DNA from: Glycomyces paridis
GTDB taxonomy: Bacteria; Actinomycetota; Actinomycetes; Mycobacteriales; Micromonosporaceae
Reading direction: 5' to 3'
Assembly: GCF_004912155.1 (NCBI RefSeq)
Contig: NZ_STGX01000016.1
Location: 1-64,000 of the forward strand
Length of the DNA stretch: 64,000 nt
The notes beneath the pieces are model-generated. The model did not search any database and had not been told where the DNA came from. It was given only the letters and a program-made list of their open reading frames with translations. Below are positions 41,421 to 49,029 of this stretch, in pieces. A program made the position numbers and the translations under genes. Numbering within the stretch: the stretch's first letter is position 1; every line of letters starts with the position of its first letter.

Positions 41421-41434
41421 TCGACACATGTCGA
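41421..41434. promoter_or_regulatory. Inverted repeat in the importer leader
   Basis: TCGACA-CA-TGTCGA, a 6-bp-arm palindrome that lies just downstream of the predicted start point (about 41438) of the importer operon on the minus strand. Possible second operator; binder unknown. Confidence 0.45.
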
Positions 41435-41444
41435 TTCGCCTCCC

Positions 41445-41473
41445 AGTGTCGTCATCGCCGCGCACTTTGTCAA
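41445..41473 (-). promoter_or_regulatory. Promoter of the second sugar importer
   Basis: On the minus strand, TTGACA (41473-41468), a 17-bp spacer and GACACT (41450-41445). The -35 box is embedded in the ROK-type motif at 41466-41490. Confidence 0.5.
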
Positions 41474-41490
41474 TGGGTTGGAGTAAGTGG
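41466..41490. promoter_or_regulatory. ROK-type operator at the importer promoter
   Basis: A 25-bp motif starting TTTGTCAATGGGTT and containing TTGGAGTAA (41478-41486). It matches the site before the ROK gene (42847-42871) at 20 of 25 positions in the same orientation. It covers the importer -35 box, which suggests repression by the adjacent ROK protein. Confidence 0.65.
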
Positions 41491-41508
41491 TCTCGAAACA
41501 AGTTCGAT

Positions 41509-41520
41509 TGGGAGCGCTCA
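41509..41520. promoter_or_regulatory. CebR-like half-conserved operator
   Basis: TGGGAGCGCTCA matches the CebR/CelR operator TGGGAGCGCTCCCA over its first 11 bases. It lies upstream of the importer -35 box. It could be a site for a separate LacI-type regulator, or chance. Confidence 0.4.
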
Positions 41521-41613
41521 CGGTGTTCGGGCAGCGTGCGACGGGCAGGGCACGGCGAGAGGCGCCCCGGGGACCGGGGCGCGACGACCTGGCGGCGGCG
41601 GCGAAACCTCAGG

Positions 41614-42819
41614 TCAGCGGCGGCTGCGGGAGCCCACCGTGTTCAACCGGCTGAGGTGGCCCTCCAGGGCCAGCGCCGCCGCGCCGAGCGAGACCATGTT
41701 CCGCTCCTGCTGGTTCCGCTTGAGCCGCACGGCCTTGAGCGGGGCCTCCATGGCGTGGGCGGGCAGGCGGCGCTCGACCTCGGGGACGAGCGCGTCGCCG
41801 AGGGCGCCGGTGACCCAGCCGTCGAAGACCACGAGGTCGGGGTTGACGAGGTTGACGAGGTTCGCCACGCCCGCGGCGAGGTACTCGGCGACGGTCTCGA
41901 CGGTGCGCACCGCGGAGGGCTCCCCGGCCTTCCAGGCGGCCGCGAGAGCGGCCATGGCCTCGGTCTGCGACCCGGCGGCGGCCCTGCCGTCGAGCTGGGC
42001 CCACTGCCACAGGATCGCCGGAGCGCCCACGTAGGCCTCGATGCAGCCCTTGGCGCCGCAGCGGCACTGGGGCCCCGCGGGGTTGATGGTGGTGTGGCCC
42101 CACTCCCCCGCCGAGTTGGTGGCGCCGCGGTAGAGCTGCCCGGAGAAGGCGAGGCCGGCGCCGACGCCGGTGCCGAGGATGAGCACGGCGAAGCGCTCGA
42201 CCCCGCGGCCGTCGCCGAACCACAGTTCGCCGACGGTGATGGTCTTGAGCGGGTTGTCGAGGTAGATCGGGACGTCCAGTCGCAGGCGGTCGGCGAGCAT
42301 CTGCCGGAAGGGCACGTCGTGCCAGTTCCAGTTGGGGGCGAAGCCGGAGACGCCCCAGGCGACGTCGACCTGGCCGGGCAGGCTGACGCCGAGGCCGAGG
42401 ATCTCCCGCTCCCCCAGGCGTTCGCGGACCCGGTCGAGGGCGGCGGCGATGTGGCCGATCACCTGCTCTGGGCTGTTCTCGCTGACCTCCATGCGCTCCT
42501 CGGCCCGATCGACCACGGTCAATGCGAGGTCGTAGACTTCGAGGTGCACGTAGGTCTCGGCGACGTCCACGCCGATCATGACCCCGCCGCCGGTGTTCGG
42601 CGCCAGGAGCGCCCGCGGGCGCCCGCCTCCGGAGTCCTCGCGGCCCACTTCGACGACGACGCCGAGTTCGATCAGGTCGGTCACCAGGTTCGAGACGGTG
42701 GCGACGCTGAGGTCGGTGGCCCGTGCGAGGATCTGCCGCGACGTGGGCGCGTCCGCGATGAGGTGCCGCAGCACCGCGAAGCAGTTGCGGAGTCGGATGT
42801 CGCGCGAGGTGGACTTCAT
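41614..42819 (-). CDS. ROK-family transcriptional regulator
   Basis: A 401-residue ROK protein. The N-terminal winged helix (APTSRQILARATDLSVATVSNLVTDLIELGVV) is followed by a sugar-kinase-like fold with GVDVAETYVHLEV, the zinc motif CRCGAKGCIEAYVG and LVNPDLVVFDGWVTG. The catalytic-type GTGVGAG loop is kept, so sugar binding is likely. The ATG is only 6 nt past a good -10 box (TAGTAT), so the message is probably leaderless. It is upstream of and co-directional with the second sugar importer, whose promoter shares its motif. Confidence 0.93.
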   Translation of the reverse strand: MKSTSRDIRLRNCFAVLRHLIADAPTSRQILARATDLSVATVSNLVTDLIELGVVVEVGREDSGGGRPRALLAPNTGGGVMIGVDVAETYVHLEVYDLALTVVDRAEERMEVSENSPEQVIGHIAAALDRVRERLGEREILGLGVSLPGQVDVAWGVSGFAPNWNWHDVPFRQMLADRLRLDVPIYLDNPLKTITVGELWFGDGRGVERFAVLILGTGVGAGLAFSGQLYRGATNSAGEWGHTTINPAGPQCRCGAKGCIEAYVGAPAILWQWAQLDGRAAAGSQTEAMAALAAAWKAGEPSAVRTVETVAEYLAAGVANLVNLVNPDLVVFDGWVTGALGDALVPEVERRLPAHAMEAPLKAVRLKRNQQERNMVSLGAAALALEGHLSRLNTVGSRSRR

Positions 42820-42825
42820 GGCTGC

Positions 42826-42854
42826 ATACTACGACGCGCCCGCGCCTTTGTAAA
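42826..42854 (-). promoter_or_regulatory. Leaderless promoter of the ROK gene
   Basis: On the minus strand, TTTACA (42854-42849), a 17-bp spacer and TAGTAT (42831-42826), then 6 nt and the ATG. The expected start point coincides with the start codon. The -35 box overlaps the ROK-type motif, suggesting autorepression. Confidence 0.7.
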
Positions 42855-42871
42855 TGGGTTAGACTAAGGGG
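42847..42871. promoter_or_regulatory. ROK-type operator at its own promoter
   Basis: A 25-bp motif beginning TTTGTAAATGGGTT, with a central palindrome TTAGACTAA (42859-42867) of the TTAG/CTAA type known for ROK repressors such as XylR. It matches 41466-41490. It could also influence the divergent aldo/keto reductase gene. Confidence 0.7.
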
Positions 42872-42987
42872 TGGCCCGCCGGTCCGGGCACGATCGGCAG
42901 GGTCGAGGAGGCGCCGCCGGTCGCCCGAGCGGATATGCTCGCCGCGATCACGACCGGCAAGGACTGGAACCCAGGGAAGGGCGCCTC

Positions 42988-43965
42988 ATGGAACAACGCG
43001 TACTCGGCAGGACGGGCATCGAGGTCGGGGTGGTCGGCTTCGGCGCCTGGCAGATCGGGGCGGCCTGGGGCGAGGTGAGCGAGGCCGACGCGGAGGCGGC
43101 CCTGGAGGCGGCCCGCGCGGCGGGCGTGACGTTCTTCGACACCGCCGACGTCTACGGCGACGGCCGCTCCGAGCGATTCGTCGGCGCCTTCCGCGCCCGC
43201 CACCCCGAGGTGTTCGCGGCGACCAAGATGGGCCGCAGGGCCGAACAGCTCCCCGAGAACTACAGCGCCGCGAACTTCCTGGCGTGGAACGACGACTCGC
43301 GGGCGAACCTGGGCGTGCTCGCGCTCGACCTGGTGCAGCTGCACTGCCCGCCCCCGGCGGTCTACGCCGACGACGCCGTCTTCGACGCGCTCGACGCGAT
43401 GGTGGCCGAGGGCCGCCTGCGCCACTACGGGGTGAGCGTGGAGACCTGCGACGAGGCGCTGGCGGCGATCGCCCGGCCGAACGTGGCGACGGTGCAGATC
43501 ATCCTCAACCCGTTCCGGCAGAAGCCGCTCGAAGCGGTGCTCCCGGCGGCGGAGAAGGCCGGGGTCGGCATCATCGCGCGCGTGCCGCTCGCCTCGGGCC
43601 TGCTCTCGGGCAGGTACACCGCCGAGACGCGGTTCGGCGAGGACGACCACCGCAACTTCAACCGGCGCGGCGAGGCCTTCGACGTCGGCGAGACGTTCGC
43701 GGGCGTGGACTACGCGACCGGTCTGGAGGCGGTGGAGCGGCTGCGTCCGCTCGTGCCCGAGGGCATGACGATGGCGCAGTTCGCGCTCCGCTGGATCCTC
43801 GACCAGTCGGCGGTGTCCGTGGTGATCCCTGGGGCGCGGAACGCGGGCCAGGCCGAGTCGAACGCGGCGGCCGCCGGCATGGCGCCGCTCGGCGCCGGCG
43901 TCCACGCCGAGGTCGCCCGGGTCTACGACGAGTTGATCCGCCCGCAGGTGCACGAGCGCTGGTAG
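42988..43965 (+). CDS. Aldo/keto reductase
   Basis: A 325-residue AKR with the full catalytic tetrad: Asp51 and Tyr56 in FFDTADVYGDG, Lys80 in FAATKMG and His119 in LVQLHCP. The NADP-binding C-terminal signature is VVIPGARNAGQAESNAAA. It belongs with YghZ/L-glyceraldehyde-3-phosphate-reductase- and general stress-type AKRs. ATG 42988 has GGGAAGG upstream. Divergent from the ROK regulator, so it may be co-induced with the sugar importer and handle a sugar or aldehyde. It is followed by a strong hairpin with a short T run. Confidence 0.93.
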   Translation: MEQRVLGRTGIEVGVVGFGAWQIGAAWGEVSEADAEAALEAARAAGVTFFDTADVYGDGRSERFVGAFRARHPEVFAATKMGRRAEQLPENYSAANFLAWNDDSRANLGVLALDLVQLHCPPPAVYADDAVFDALDAMVAEGRLRHYGVSVETCDEALAAIARPNVATVQIILNPFRQKPLEAVLPAAEKAGVGIIARVPLASGLLSGRYTAETRFGEDDHRNFNRRGEAFDVGETFAGVDYATGLEAVERLRPLVPEGMTMAQFALRWILDQSAVSVVIPGARNAGQAESNAAAAGMAPLGAGVHAEVARVYDELIRPQVHERW

Positions 43966-43974
43966 ACGGAGTAG

Positions 43975-44009
43975 CGAGAGGGGCCCGCGGTTCGCGGGCC
44001 CCTTTCTCG
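43975..44009 (+). terminator. Terminator after the aldo/keto reductase
   Basis: Perfect 10-bp stem GGGGCCCGCG/CGCGGGCCCC (43980-43989 with 43993-44002) extended by CGAGA/TCTCG. It is followed by TTT, the closest to an intrinsic terminator in the window. Confidence 0.75.
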
Positions 44010-44132
44010 TTGCGGGCGAGCGAAGGCGGGTCCGCATGACGGGACGGGGGCGGCCGGAGGGCGTCGCACCACGGGCCACTGGAGACGCGGACCGTCCATC
44101 ATGAGTCATTACGCCACTGTGGATTGTCAAGC

Positions 44133-44156
44133 GACTGTCGGGTATCCGACAGAAGT
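44133..44156. promoter_or_regulatory. Inverted repeat upstream of the sulfotransferase operon
   Basis: CTGTCGG-GTAT-CCGACAG (44135-44152), extended on both sides by GA and AAGTC with one bulge. It lies in the 366-bp gap 43966-44331, about 180 bp before the small membrane protein start. The AT-richer sequence around it (44101-44160) looks promoter-like. No gene is seen in this gap. Confidence 0.5.
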
Positions 44157-44331
44157 CCTGTGATCAGCGAATTCACCGCGCGGGAACGGCCACGTGCGGG
44201 CCACGCATTGTTAGGGTGCTTCGCATGTTCGCGCAAAACCCCCGAACGACCCCACGGCGGCGCACGCCGCGCCCGGCCGCCTGACCCCCGGACCGCACCG
44301 CCGCCCACCCCGCCGACCCCGAGGAACCCCA

Positions 44332-44595
44332 GTGAACCGCGTACTCCTCTGCGCCACGATCGGATTCGCCTTCATCGTCCACATCGGACCGTCCCTGCTG
44401 GCCCTGGGCGCCGCGATCGGGCTCGGTATGCTGGCCGTCACCCTGCACACGGCCGACGCCGTCGACTCGATCTCCATCGGCGTCATCGTCGTGTTCGCGG
44501 TCGCCGCCCTCATCGCCACTCCCTTCCTGATGGGCGGCGGCGTGCGGTCCCTGCGCGCCGCCCTCGCCCCCTCACCGCCCCCGAACGGAGACTGA
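44332..44595 (+). CDS. Small three-helix membrane protein
   Basis: An 87-residue hydrophobic protein with three predicted membrane segments (LLCATIGFAFIVHIGPSLLAL, IGLGMLAVTLHT, SIGVIVVFAVAALIATPFLMGG) and a short Pro-rich tail. GTG start with GAGGA 7 nt upstream. Its stop is 3 bp before the sulfotransferase start, so the two are almost certainly co-translated. No family recognised; an accessory or anchoring role for the sulfotransferase is only a guess. Confidence 0.7.
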   Translation: MNRVLLCATIGFAFIVHIGPSLLALGAAIGLGMLAVTLHTADAVDSISIGVIVVFAVAALIATPFLMGGGVRSLRAALAPSPPPNGD

Positions 44596-44598
44596 CAC

Positions 44599-45810
44599 AT
44601 GACCACGCTCCTGCCGTTCCTCAACGCCTGCGGCGCGCCCTTCATGCACGGGCGCCGCGGCATCGGCCACCCCGAGGCCGTCGTGGCCCAGATGCTCGAC
44701 CGCGCCGCCCGCGACGCCGCCGCCCCGCGCCCCGACCCCGACAGCGAGGTCGTCCGCGACTTCTCCTACCTCGTCGGGCAGTTCGCGGGCGCCGAGAACC
44801 TCTCCGCGATCGGCTGGGCCTCGGTCCGCACCGACCTCCAGAACCGCCTCACGAACTGGCTGCGCGTCCAGCGCCTCCACGCCGAGCACCCCGAGCTCGC
44901 CGCCGAGGACGTCTCCGACCCGGTCGTCGTCGTCGGCCTGCCGCGCACCGCGACCACGCTCGTCCACAACCTCCTCGCCGCCGCCGAGGGACACCGCGGG
45001 ACGCTCTTCTGGGAGCTCCTCCACCCCGACCTGCCTCTGCCCGCCAAGGAGACCAAGAAGATCATCGCGGGCGTCGAGAGCGGGCAGAAGGTCATCAACC
45101 TCCTCGCGCCGCAGATGCTCGACATCCACCCGCAGTCGGCCGTCAAGGCCGACGAGACCGCGTTCCTGTTCTTCCACGGCCCCCAGCACCAGGCCCGCGC
45201 CCTCATGCCCGAGTACGAGAAGTGGGAGAACGACCGCGACACCCGCGGCGACTACGTCTACCTCAAGCAGGTCCTCCAGGTGCTCCAGCACGGCCGCGAG
45301 AAGCGCCGCTGGGTCCTGAAGAACCCCATCCACCTCGCGAGCCTGCCCGAACTGCTGGAGACCTTCCCGAACGCGACCATCGTGTGGATGCACCGCGGGC
45401 CCGCCACCGTCATGGGCTCGATCTGCTCGCTCGTGGAGACCTCGCACCGCCTGCACCTCAAGCGCGTCGACCGCCACGAGATCGGCCGAATGTGCCTGGA
45501 CATGCTCACGCGCCTGGTCGAACGCGGCCGCGCCGCCCGCCCCGGCATCACCCCCCAGCACCTCGTCGACATCCCCTACGACTGGCTCACCGCCTCCCCG
45601 CACACCGCCGTCCCCGAGCTGTATGACCTCATCGGCGCGAAGTGGACGAACCGCGACGCCGCCGGGCTCGACGCGATCCTCGCCCGGCCCTCGCGCGCCC
45701 GCAAGCACGACTACGCCGCCCAGCACTACGGCCTCGACGAGATGGAGATCGACCGGGCCTTCGGCAACTACGGCTCGCTCGCGATCGCCACGCTCCCGCG
45801 TAGAAACTGA
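44599..45810 (+). CDS. PAPS-dependent sulfotransferase family protein
   Basis: A 403-residue protein with the 5'-phosphosulfate-binding loop VVVVGLPRTATTLVHNLLA (about 108-126) and the 3'-phosphate region IVWMHRGPATVMGSICSLVE. It resembles the Sulfotransfer_3-type enzymes common in actinomycetes and mycobacteria, which sulfate lipids, glycans or hydroxylated small molecules. The acceptor is unknown. Coupled to the small membrane protein upstream, which hints at a membrane substrate. Confidence 0.85.
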   Translation: MTTLLPFLNACGAPFMHGRRGIGHPEAVVAQMLDRAARDAAAPRPDPDSEVVRDFSYLVGQFAGAENLSAIGWASVRTDLQNRLTNWLRVQRLHAEHPELAAEDVSDPVVVVGLPRTATTLVHNLLAAAEGHRGTLFWELLHPDLPLPAKETKKIIAGVESGQKVINLLAPQMLDIHPQSAVKADETAFLFFHGPQHQARALMPEYEKWENDRDTRGDYVYLKQVLQVLQHGREKRRWVLKNPIHLASLPELLETFPNATIVWMHRGPATVMGSICSLVETSHRLHLKRVDRHEIGRMCLDMLTRLVERGRAARPGITPQHLVDIPYDWLTASPHTAVPELYDLIGAKWTNRDAAGLDAILARPSRARKHDYAAQHYGLDEMEIDRAFGNYGSLAIATLPRRN

Positions 45811-45848
45811 CCCTGCGCCGGGGCGCCGGACGTGTTTGAATGCGGGGC

Positions 45849-46355
45849 ATGGACATCTCAATCCTCCGCGGGGACATCACGCGGCAGCGCGTCGACACGA
45901 TCGTCAACGCCGCGAACTCCTCGCTCCTGGGAGGCGGCGGCGTCGACGGCGCCATCCACCGCGCCGGCGGCCCGGCGATCCTCGACGCCTGCCGGGACCT
46001 GCGCGCCGCGAAGTACGGGCGCGGCCTGCCGACCGGCCAGGCCGTCGCGACCACCGCCGGGCGCCTTCACGCCCGGTGGGTGGTCCACACCGTCGGCCCC
46101 GTCTACTCCCCCGCCGAGGACCGCAGCGCGCTCCTGGCCTCCTGCTACCGCGAGTCCCTCAAGGTCGCGGGCGACCTCGGCGCCGCCTCGATCGCGTTTC
46201 CCGCCGTCTCGGCCGGGGTATACGGCTGGCCCGCGCCATCGGCCGCCGACATCGCCGTGAGCACCGTGCGGGAGACCGCCACCGACATCGCCGACGTGCG
46301 GTTCGTCCTGTTCAACGACGAGGTCTACGCGGCCTTCGAGCAGGCCATGGGCTGA
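45849..46355 (+). CDS. Macro-domain ADP-ribose hydrolase
   Basis: A 168-residue single macro domain of the YmdB/MacroD type. The ligand loop VNAANSSLLGGGGVDGAIHRAGG and the second loop FPAVSAGVYGWP are intact. Such proteins hydrolyse O-acetyl-ADP-ribose or remove mono-ADP-ribose from proteins. ATG 45849 is preferred to a frame extension of three codons. It is 39 bp after the sulfotransferase stop and 96 bp before the toroid gene, so it may share their transcript. Confidence 0.93.
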   Translation: MDISILRGDITRQRVDTIVNAANSSLLGGGGVDGAIHRAGGPAILDACRDLRAAKYGRGLPTGQAVATTAGRLHARWVVHTVGPVYSPAEDRSALLASCYRESLKVAGDLGAASIAFPAVSAGVYGWPAPSAADIAVSTVRETATDIADVRFVLFNDEVYAAFEQAMG

Positions 46356-46450
46356 ACGACGCGAGGTCGGCGCGCCAGGCCCTGCCGAGCAGTGTCGTAC
46401 CGCGGCGCTACGGTCGTGGCCGGTGCACCCGAACCACGAAAGGTCCCACG

Positions 46451-47326
46451 ATGACGACGCTCTCCACAGAGTCCTTCGCCGCCGCCGAACGGTACATCGA
46501 CCTGCACGCCCGCGTCATCGACCGGGTGCGCTTCGCCAGGCGCTTCCGCAAGGGGCCGGCCGGCCGGGTCCTCCACGCGGTGACCGCCTACCAGAACCCC
46601 GACGGCGGCTTCGGGAACGCGATCGAACCGGACCTGCGCGGCGCCTCCAGCCAGCCGCAGGGCCTCGAGGTCGCGCTCTGGGCGCTCGACGACGCCGGCG
46701 TGTTCGACGAGGCCCTGGCGCAGAGCGCCTGCGCGTGGCTCGAAGCGCACTCCACGGAGGACGGCGGCGTGCCGTGGGTCCTGCCGAGCGTCCTCGATGA
46801 TGAGCGCGGCCCCTGGTGGCAGCCGCAGGGCGAGCGGCCTCCGGCGGCGCTCAACCCGACGGCGCCCGTCAGCGGCCTCATGCAAGCCCACGGCGTGAAG
46901 CACGCATGGCTGGAGGCGGCGACCGCGTTCTGCTGGAAGGGCATCGCCGCGCTGGAGGAGGTCGGGGCCTACGACGCCATGTGCGTACTCGCGTTCCTCG
47001 AACGCGTCCCCGACCGCGACCGCGCCGAAGCCGAGTTCGAGCGGCTCTCGCCCTCGCTGCGGGCCTCGGCCGCGCTGGACCCGGACGAGCCGGGCCACAC
47101 TCACTCCCCGCTCGACCTCGCCCCGCACCCGGACTCGCTGGCGCGGCGCCTGTTCAGCGACGAGGAGATCGACCGCCACCTCGACCACGTGATCGCCGCG
47201 CAGGGCGAGCACGGCGGCTGGGCCCCGAACTTCGAGATGTGGACGCCGGTGGTGGCCCACGAATGGGGCGGCCACCTGACCTACGCGACCCTGCGCACCC
47301 TGGAGTCCTACGGCCGCATCGCATGA
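46451..47326 (+). CDS. Prenyltransferase/terpene-cyclase-like alpha/alpha toroid protein
   Basis: A 291-residue protein with QW-like repeats of the squalene-cyclase/protein-prenyltransferase fold: YQNPDGGFGNAIEPDLRG, HSTEDGGVPWVLPS and AAQGEHGGWAPNFEMWTP. It is less than half the length of a full cyclase and lacks the DxDD motif, so it is one toroid half or a binding domain rather than a standard cyclase. No signal peptide. ATG 46451 is preceded by AGG at -10. Function is unknown. Confidence 0.75.
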   Translation: MTTLSTESFAAAERYIDLHARVIDRVRFARRFRKGPAGRVLHAVTAYQNPDGGFGNAIEPDLRGASSQPQGLEVALWALDDAGVFDEALAQSACAWLEAHSTEDGGVPWVLPSVLDDERGPWWQPQGERPPAALNPTAPVSGLMQAHGVKHAWLEAATAFCWKGIAALEEVGAYDAMCVLAFLERVPDRDRAEAEFERLSPSLRASAALDPDEPGHTHSPLDLAPHPDSLARRLFSDEEIDRHLDHVIAAQGEHGGWAPNFEMWTPVVAHEWGGHLTYATLRTLESYGRIA

Positions 47327-47333
47327 GGCCGGC

Positions 47334-47363
47334 GCGGTGCCGGGCTCTCCGGCCCGGCACCGC
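47334..47363. terminator. Bidirectional hairpin after the toroid gene
   Basis: Perfect 12-bp stem (47334-47345 with 47352-47363) and 6-nt loop between converging toroid and VOC genes. No T tract. Confidence 0.7.
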
Positions 47364-47372
47364 GAACGAGCG

Positions 47373-47762
47373 CTAGGCCGCCTGCGTCTCCTCCGGGCGC
47401 AGGGCCTGGAGGATGCAGAACTCGTTGCCCTCCGGGTCGGCCATGACGACCCAGGAAGCGGTCTCGGACTGCCCGACGTCCACGCGGACGGCACCGAGCG
47501 CCTCGGCGCGGGCGACCTCCGCGGCCTGGTCGTCGGGGCGCAGGTCGAGGTGGAGCCGGTTCTTCACGGTCTTGCCCTCGGGCACCTTCAAGAACAGGAT
47601 GTCGGGCGAGACGCCGTCCTGCGGGCTCCCTTCGGGCGGTTCGAGGACGACCTCGTCGTCGGTGTCGTAGGTGAGGCGCCAGCCGATGAGCTCGGCCCAC
47701 CAGGCCCCGAGGCCGCGGGGATCGGCGCTGTCGACGCAGATGCACTGCCATTTCAATGTCAT
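47373..47762 (-). CDS. VOC (glyoxalase/bleomycin-resistance) family protein
   Basis: A 129-residue protein with the paired beta-alpha-beta-beta-beta modules of the VOC superfamily. Metal-site candidates include the His in KNRLHLDLRPDD and the Glu in DPEGNEFCIL; the block WVVMADPEGNEFCIL is the usual glyoxalase C-terminal signature. Proteins of this Glyoxalase_6 type are abundant in actinomycetes and their substrates are mostly unknown. ATG 47762 is preferred, because the upstream open frame overlaps the promoter region of the divergent gene. Confidence 0.85.
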   Translation of the reverse strand: MTLKWQCICVDSADPRGLGAWWAELIGWRLTYDTDDEVVLEPPEGSPQDGVSPDILFLKVPEGKTVKNRLHLDLRPDDQAAEVARAEALGAVRVDVGQSETASWVVMADPEGNEFCILQALRPEETQAA

Positions 47763-47861
47763 CCGCACACCGTATCGGGTGCGGGTGCGGCCCATCGCAT
47801 GGTTTTCGGCCCGGGGCACGGCATCGGCGCGGCCGGTCCGGCACCGCTACGATCGCTCACT

Positions 47862-48341
47862 ATGCTCCCGGTCATCCTCGCGTGCCTGATCCTCGTCGCC
47901 GTCATCGTCGTCGCACTCCTCGTCCGCCGCACGATCGGAGCCCCGCCGCGCCGCGAAGGGACCGCGCACTCGACGCCGCGCCTGCGGTCCGGACCGGAAG
48001 GCGGGCCGCGACCGCGCGAACGCTGGTGGGCCGACTTCCCGCACCAGGACGACCCCTCCTCCTCGAAGACCCGGCCCTGCCTCGTGCTCGGGCACTCCGG
48101 CCGCGGCTACTGGGTCCTCAAGTGCACCACTCAGCAGCCCAAGCAACCCGAATGGCGGGTCCGCGTCACCGCCGCCCGCTGGTCGCCGCCCTCCGACAAG
48201 GACGGCTATGTCGACCTCATCCCCTACCACCTGCCTCGGGCCCGCCTCGAACGCCGGCTCGGCGTCCTCGGCTCAGCGAAGACCTACGCCGCGGTGCGAC
48301 AGCGCGTCCGCTGGGACCGCGCCTTCGACTTCATCGGCTGA
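47862..48341 (+). CDS. Membrane-anchored PemK/MazF-like protein
   Basis: A 159-residue protein: an N-terminal membrane helix (LPVILACLILVAVIVVALLV), a basic Pro-rich linker, then a PemK/MazF-like beta-barrel (RWWADFPHQDDPSSSKTRPCLVLGHSGRGYWVLKC, then DGYVDLIPYHLPRARLERRLGVL). The WxDF, RPxLVL pattern is that of the MazF RNase fold. No antitoxin gene is adjacent, and membrane anchoring is unusual for a MazF toxin, though such proteins recur in actinomycetes. It converges on the SUKH-4-like gene with 6 bp between stops. RNase activity is uncertain. Confidence 0.7.
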   Translation: MLPVILACLILVAVIVVALLVRRTIGAPPRREGTAHSTPRLRSGPEGGPRPRERWWADFPHQDDPSSSKTRPCLVLGHSGRGYWVLKCTTQQPKQPEWRVRVTAARWSPPSDKDGYVDLIPYHLPRARLERRLGVLGSAKTYAAVRQRVRWDRAFDFIG

Positions 48342-48347
48342 ACCTCC

Positions 48348-49013
48348 TCAATACCCGGGGTCGGTCACGACTTCGGCCCAGAGCGAATCGGGCCCGCAGG
48401 CGGCCGGGTCGATGCGCGCCAAGGCTTCCAAGACCATCGCCTCGCACGCGCTCCGGCGCGCGTCGTGCGCGTCGGCGACCGGGCCCGGCGGCGGTTCGGG
48501 CGGCGCGTCGAGGTCAATCAGGGCCGCCAGCGCCGCACGGACGCGCCAGGCGGTCTCCACGAGTGCGGACGCCGAGGAGTTGACGGGCATGACCGCGGGC
48601 CGGTAGAGGTCGCGGTAGTGGTCGCGCAGGCCCGGGTGCAGGTCGGCGGCGGTGAGCGGTGCGGGACGCACGGCGAGCACGCGTCCGTCGCCCGCGACGG
48701 CGCCGATCTTCGGGGTGCGGTCGTGCGCTCCCCAGTGCCCGAGGTCGTAGAGGCGGTCGTCGGCGCGGGCGTGCTCGGCTTCGAGCGGGCCGGCGATGTT
48801 CGGCGACAGGGTCGGGTCGGGGCCGGTCTGGAAGGCGGGGGTCATGAGGAGGTCGTCGGGCAGGCCGAAGTCGGCGAGCGCGCGGCGGTCGGGTTCGGGG
48901 ATGCGCCAGGAGTGCAGGTGCTCGGGCGGCGGGCGGACCCGGTGCCGGGGGTCGACGAGGGTCGTCAGCGGTGCGGTCGTCGCCTCGTGGAGGCGGTCCT
49001 CGATGGCGGGCAC
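48348..49013 (-). CDS. SUKH-4-like immunity-type protein
   Basis: A 221-residue protein. The start SWRIPEPDRRALADFGLPDDLL and the later MPVNSSASALVETAWRVRAALAAL match the layout of SUKH-4 family proteins, where an early LP..R..L...GLP is followed by a sheet core and a VNSS..AF helix. SUKH proteins neutralise polymorphic toxins, mostly nucleases. No toxin with a delivery domain is visible here, so it is an orphan or serves another role. GTG 49013 lies 17 bp after the upstream DHFR-like stop, so the two may be co-transcribed. Confidence 0.65.
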   Translation of the reverse strand: MPAIEDRLHEATTAPLTTLVDPRHRVRPPPEHLHSWRIPEPDRRALADFGLPDDLLMTPAFQTGPDPTLSPNIAGPLEAEHARADDRLYDLGHWGAHDRTPKIGAVAGDGRVLAVRPAPLTAADLHPGLRDHYRDLYRPAVMPVNSSASALVETAWRVRAALAALIDLDAPPEPPPGPVADAHDARRSACEAMVLEALARIDPAACGPDSLWAEVVTDPGY

Positions 49014-49029
49014 GGTGGCTGTTGCGGGT

